Assembly: GCA_029891385.1 (NCBI GenBank)
Contig: CM057228.1
Location: forward strand, 29,020,214-29,084,213
Length of the DNA stretch: 64,000 nucleotides
Reading direction: 5' to 3'
Source: Erythroxylum novogranatense
Taxonomy: Eukaryota; Streptophyta; Magnoliopsida; Malpighiales; Erythroxylaceae
The translations under genes and the position numbers were made by a program. Shown here piece after piece: positions 59,601 to 64,000 of this stretch. The notes beneath the pieces were generated by a model. The model was not told the DNA's origin and made no database searches. It saw nothing but the letters and a program-made list of their open reading frames with translations. Each line of letters opens with the position of its first letter. The stretch's first letter is position 1.

Positions 59601-62600
59601 TTTTCAACTAAATAAAGATTTTGAATGAAACAATATGCAATTGACAGCCCTCTTGATAGCACAAAATAGCAGAACTCACACTATTACAGCTCTAATGCAC
59701 CAATTAAGAATCATAGTTAAAGAGTAAGACAAGTTCATTACCTGAGCAAACTTGGATTTGTATGTGTTCAGAATGGTTAACATGAATGAGTCCACCAGAG
59801 TTTTAAATACCTAAAACATGAAGAGAAAGAGTCACTTTACGCCTGTAATGTTGACAAGATTTAAAATATGAACTGCATTCTGGTCCAGTTAAGTACCTCA
59901 CTCAGACGATTATCACTTGCACAGGATTCTAGATGCTCAAAAGTCCTCACCATCAAGCTATCTAACAAGTCAGCTATAATGTTTTTGCCTAAACTCCTGT
60001 GACTTAAAGTTCTTGGAAGCTGTAAAGAGATCTTAATCAGCTTCAGATGCAAAGTTCATATTCAAAAAAAGAATCGAAACAAAATTGCCACAACTAACAA
60101 AAATATGGAAGGTGCATCTAGTGATTAATAACACAAATTAACCTTTTTATAGTGAGATCATGACCAAATTTAGTAAACCTACCATAGAGCAACTGTCATA
60201 CAAGGTACATTTTGCAGAAAAAATAAACAGCAGCCACCCTAAGATAACTAATCGTGTTAAGTTGTTCTAAAAAGATTCTGAAAAACAATCGCATCTGAAA
60301 ATTATTGAGATATTCACTGGGTTGTTAAGCTGAACTTATCAGCTAGTTATCTGTCTATGCAGGAGCTCCAACAGGAACTTTGCATTCTGTAAACATTTCT
60401 TGCATAATGTTGAGTCTATTTAGTATAACATGCCCCAAATGCAATCAGTATAAGAGAACACAATAAACATCACTCAGTTAGTATTTTTTTTCTCTCAATC
60501 AAACAGTACAATTCTAGCCTCCATTTTAATTTCTCATTGAGTAATTAATAGGAACCATTTACCTCACCATCCCCGTACTCATCCTCCTCCTCCTCCTCGT
60601 CATTGGCAGTGTCATCCTCCAGCTCAATTTTAAAAATGCCTTTAGACGAATCATCTCGTAGAATGTCATCCCAACCAATTGCAACCTGCATACAGAATTC
60701 CAACATTATATGATTACAGAGCAAATGGAGAACAATTTCCCAGCAATCAATTCATAGGTTCTTACATCCAATTCTATGAGCATATCCACTACTGCCATAA
60801 GCATCCTGTTACCATCATATTCCCCAACTGCACCACTCTCCAACCTCAGCATATTCTCCACATACATCTCAGTCTACAAAGGCAGTAAAACAAGTCTTCA
60901 GATCCAATGATCAAGAGCAAATTTTTATCAGATGAACCAAAAATTGAGGAAACAATGAAAAATAATATAAGCACCACTTTCTGGTAAGGCACTAGACCAG
61001 ACAGCAATAGTGCCAGAAAGCCAACTTGAACTCGAAAAGAAAATTTGATCAATTTCTTAGTTTGATTACGGATGAAAGAAGAAATTATCATAAACTTGTT
61101 AAATGGGATCACACGTCATTTGCATGGCTATCATTTATCAGTCACTAAAGGATCACAATCACATTTTTCAATGTTCAGAACAAATGAATAGACAATGGAA
61201 TTGTATAATCACTCTGTGCATGCAACAATAAAATAGGTGTAAAGCAGAAAAATAATCCAAAAAAGTATCATAGCTTCTGGCAAAATAACTGCGGCGTGTA
61301 GTAGAAAAAAGTTGATACACAAAACAGTTGGCATTGCTGCAAAAGAAATAGCACAAAGTTCAAGTTCTGAAACCACAAACCCATGGCCATTGTTAACCAC
61401 AGCTGCATTCATTTGGAACTGCTCTATCTATATGTTGAAATTTATTAAGATGAAACAGTCAAATAAACATCCATAATGCAAATAATTCCATACAGTTTGA
61501 ACTTACACGGCATTTCAATCTATCCTTTTCACCATCATTCTTAAAGGTCATTGGCATCTTCTGGACCACTATTGAAGATAACCTCGTAGCTGCAACAGGA
61601 ACCAATCGAGCAATTTCTTTTAGAGCAATGTGAAGTCGGGAGAGAACTTGCTCCTTTTTTGCCTGACCACGGGGCTGCTTTAGTGCCTCTACTAAATACA
61701 ATGGGGGCGTAAAATTACTCACGAGCATATCCAAGCATGAATCAAGATATTTTCCACTTGATGTAGCCTATCAAATGATTAAAAAAATATAAAAAAATAA
61801 ATAAATGAGAGATTTCCACAAACTAAAGATTAATATTTCGAGCACTCTTGAAAAAGCATACCAAGTTTATAACTAGTTCAATCAGGGCATCCATGACATC
61901 AGGTCCATAGTTCCACATCTTCATACTAAAAATCTGAAAAGCTATCTTGTATGAGTCTGATTCCAATCTGTTACTCCTGGCACTCATAGTAAGGACAAAA
62001 ACAACAACTTACAGAATTCAGTAGCGACTGATGATAAACACTGTCTATATAAGAAACAGCCCCAGATAATGCCTTCAGGCTTGTCTGTAAAGAAACAGTC
62101 AAATCAGCTATAGAGAATGCATGAAAGAGCTGCACCAAGTATCATTGTCAAACAAGACATTGATTGTGTAGGAAACCTACCACCAGCAGAGCCACCTCAT
62201 CAGCTGCTAGACGTTGAGAATGATGCATAACCCCTACAAGTTGGTGGTAACTCTCGCTATCACCCTAATTCAAAAGAAGCCAAGCTCAGAACACAAACTC
62301 ACTACCGTAAAAACAAAGGAAAGGAAACAAAGAAACAAATAGTTGACTTTTTTCAGCTAATGAAACAATCAGAAAAGAAAGTCAAATAAAACAATCTATT
62401 TCCATATTGCAGCAAGAATCACTACCTTTTAACACTTAAGACGCTAACAGGTAGATTTTGGTTAAGGTTAAAGTTGAACCAAAACCAAATCAACATTCAT
62501 CAGTTCTCGAGAATTCAGAACTGGAACCAAAAAAAACCTTCAAGGAAACACCAAACAATGCTAAACTGGAAACGACCAGTTTAGATTGGTTTGGAATAGG

Positions 62601-63747
62601 GGTCGAGGAGTCCTGTTCAAAGAGTGAACAAAGGAATTGGTCAACCCATAAGCATGTTGATCAATTTTGTTTGTACATAGCCAGGAGATAGCCATGTAAA
62701 AAATCAATAACTTCAATAATAGCCAGATTCACAAACTAATAGCCACAACATGAAACCTAGTTATATATGCCATTAAAATCCAGATAGCATGTAGACGTAC
62801 ATAGATCACCCAACCTCAATGAAGGTTTATTTGTCAAGAAAAGCACACTTCCTTCGTTAATCCTTCACTACTCCCTTTTTGAGAAACTTAAAACATATTT
62901 CTACAACAAACATTCATTGCTCTCATTATTCCAGTCACAAAAGACCCCTAAAAATCTCGGACATTGTATTAGGAACATGAATAAGTGAACTGCTCCTTAA
63001 CATTAATAAGGAGTCAAAAGTATGGACTTCAGGAGATGGAATACACCAACCTGAATAGCCAGGTTGGCTTTAAAGGGTTAAGCCATTGGCGTGCCTGAAT
63101 AATTTTTCATTCAGTCAGATAACCAAAGAATAAAGGAAAGCAAAAAGGCTCAGCACAATAGTGAAATATGAACAATTTTCAAAACACAAACACTTCAAAG
63201 CTAAACCAAAATACAGTTGGAAAAAGAAAAAGAAATTTCATGAACGAAAGCCAATAAGTTAAGAACAGAAATTCAGAAGAAAGAGGGTAACCATAGAATG
63301 GCAGATGAAACTCTTGCAGGGGAATCATTATGCAGTTAATCTTTAAAAAAATTTCTCGACATCTAGAGAACAACTATGCGTTGCACAAATGTGATGTGGA
63401 AATAATAAAGAAAATTAAGACTTCATATCATAATTCTGGGAGAGATCGGGGATGATTTTAAAGTTACAAGTATCGGCAAGTGGACAAAAAGGCTCCCTCA
63501 GTAACTATTGGAGAACTATAGTATAAAGTAGGAAATCACAGGGAAATCTTCCAACAGTAGTAAGTGATGGAAAAAGCCTAAAAATACATAGAGAGACATG
63601 ACATCTAGAGGAAGGAGAAATCATAATGCTTACCGACTGAACTAAAACCAAGGCATCTCTGACATGAGAAACCAGTTGGGAATCAGTGAAATTAACATCT
63701 TCCATGTCGTTGAACTGCGTGTACTGATGGGCTAATTCAACACCCAT
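56673..63747 (-). CDS. RRN3: RNA polymerase I-specific initiation factor RRN3 (TIF-IA)
   Basis: RRN3 binds Pol I and recruits it to the rDNA promoter in the nucleolus. I could splice a full 629-aa frame with GT-AG at every junction. Exons: 63634-63747, 62181-62264, 62013-62084, 61862-61933, 61507-61767, 60766-60873, 60563-60685, 59897-60019, 59742-59810, 59284-59387, 58514-58597, 58328-58415, 57628-57747, 57305-57489, 56673-56955. An in-frame TAG six bases before the ATG fixes the start (MGVELAHQYTQF). The length fits plant RRN3. The protein is helical (HEAT-repeat fold in the family) with typical blocks: YIDSVYHQSLLNSIFSMKMW, TFAQTLADSFIYGDNPLTR, VHWCWEYC, HRVFYSGCQAIMYVLCFR, LERLDMFFPFDPCLL and RPNFLYWKNV. 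Acidic stretches occur in exon 7 (NDEEEEEDEYGDGE) and the last exon (GGDEEDSSDEEIAEDGD). No disabling change was seen. Confidence 0.95.
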
Positions 63748-64000
63748 GGACTAAACTTCTTGCACTAAGACTAAGAAAAGTGTGATAGCGAAGTAAACTG
63801 CGAGTGTGGCAAAGCGAAGAGTTAGAACATGCAAATCACGAACAGAAAACAAGCATAAGCAAGGAAGTCGATGAACATGTCACTTATTAATGTTAAACCA
63901 AAGAAGCAGTTATTAATTACATGAGAGCATTAAATGCTCTTCTTTCTGAGTCACTACACATACGTAGACGTGTTTCCAACAGGGGACGCAGTTCGTGAAT
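63748..64000 (-). promoter_or_regulatory. RRN3 5' leader and proximal promoter region
   Basis: Sequence upstream of the RRN3 ATG. No clear TATA box was identified on the minus strand. ACGT cores lie at 63961-63972 (TACGTAGACGTG). The promoter probably continues beyond the window. Confidence 0.35.

Noticed and set aside
62458..62691. 77-aa plus-strand frame
   Set aside because: It falls in the first intron of RRN3 on the opposite strand, with no homology recognised.

Overview
The window is a repeat-dominated stretch of a plant nuclear chromosome, most likely from a eudicot. The evidence is spliced GT-AG genes for RRN3 and an NADPH-thioredoxin reductase, together with Tekay-like, SIRE-like and other plant retrotransposons, CACTA and hAT remnants, and an L1-type LINE. 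I cannot name the species. No rRNA, tRNA or CRISPR array was seen.

Left part (1-34257). An element on the minus strand fills 1-9035. It has about 4.1 kb LTRs (the outer one is cut by the window edge) and a 3.5 kb interior without coding capacity, an architecture like a LARD (large retrotransposon derivative). It sits in a copia integrase remnant, followed by a hAT transposase fossil. From about 11310 to 33890 lies one old copia element (Copia-1, plus strand), cut apart by later insertions. A long solo LTR (LTR-A, 11909-27228) splits it between the GAG-pre-integrase and integrase domains. LTR-A is split by a SIRE-like copia element (14053-26189, minus strand, TSD TCATG). The 5' LTR of that element is split by another solo LTR (LTR-B, 22455-25437, TSD CTATC). 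A third solo LTR (LTR-C, 28775-32874, TSD ATTAT) splits Copia-1 inside reverse transcriptase.

Middle (34258-44013). A CACTA terminus with seven tandem subterminal repeats of about 200 bp is followed by a CACTA protein remnant and a truncated copia gag-protease. Then come two host genes on the plus strand: an uncharacterised small basic protein (39722-40225) and a two-exon NADPH-thioredoxin reductase (41838-44013) with a likely mitochondrial presequence and an internal Met that would give a cytosolic form.

Right part (44014-64000). A decayed LINE is split by a decayed chromovirus-type Ty3/gypsy element (45013-50495), which carries a 254-bp hAT-like MITE. About 5 kb of AT-rich sequence holding two diverged copies of a 1.1 kb repeat leads to a complete 15-exon minus-strand gene for the RNA polymerase I initiation factor RRN3 (TIF-IA), encoding 629 aa. 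The host genes are housekeeping functions (redox supply to thioredoxin, rRNA transcription) with no visible functional link. The intervening sequence is mostly the record of successive transposon insertions.
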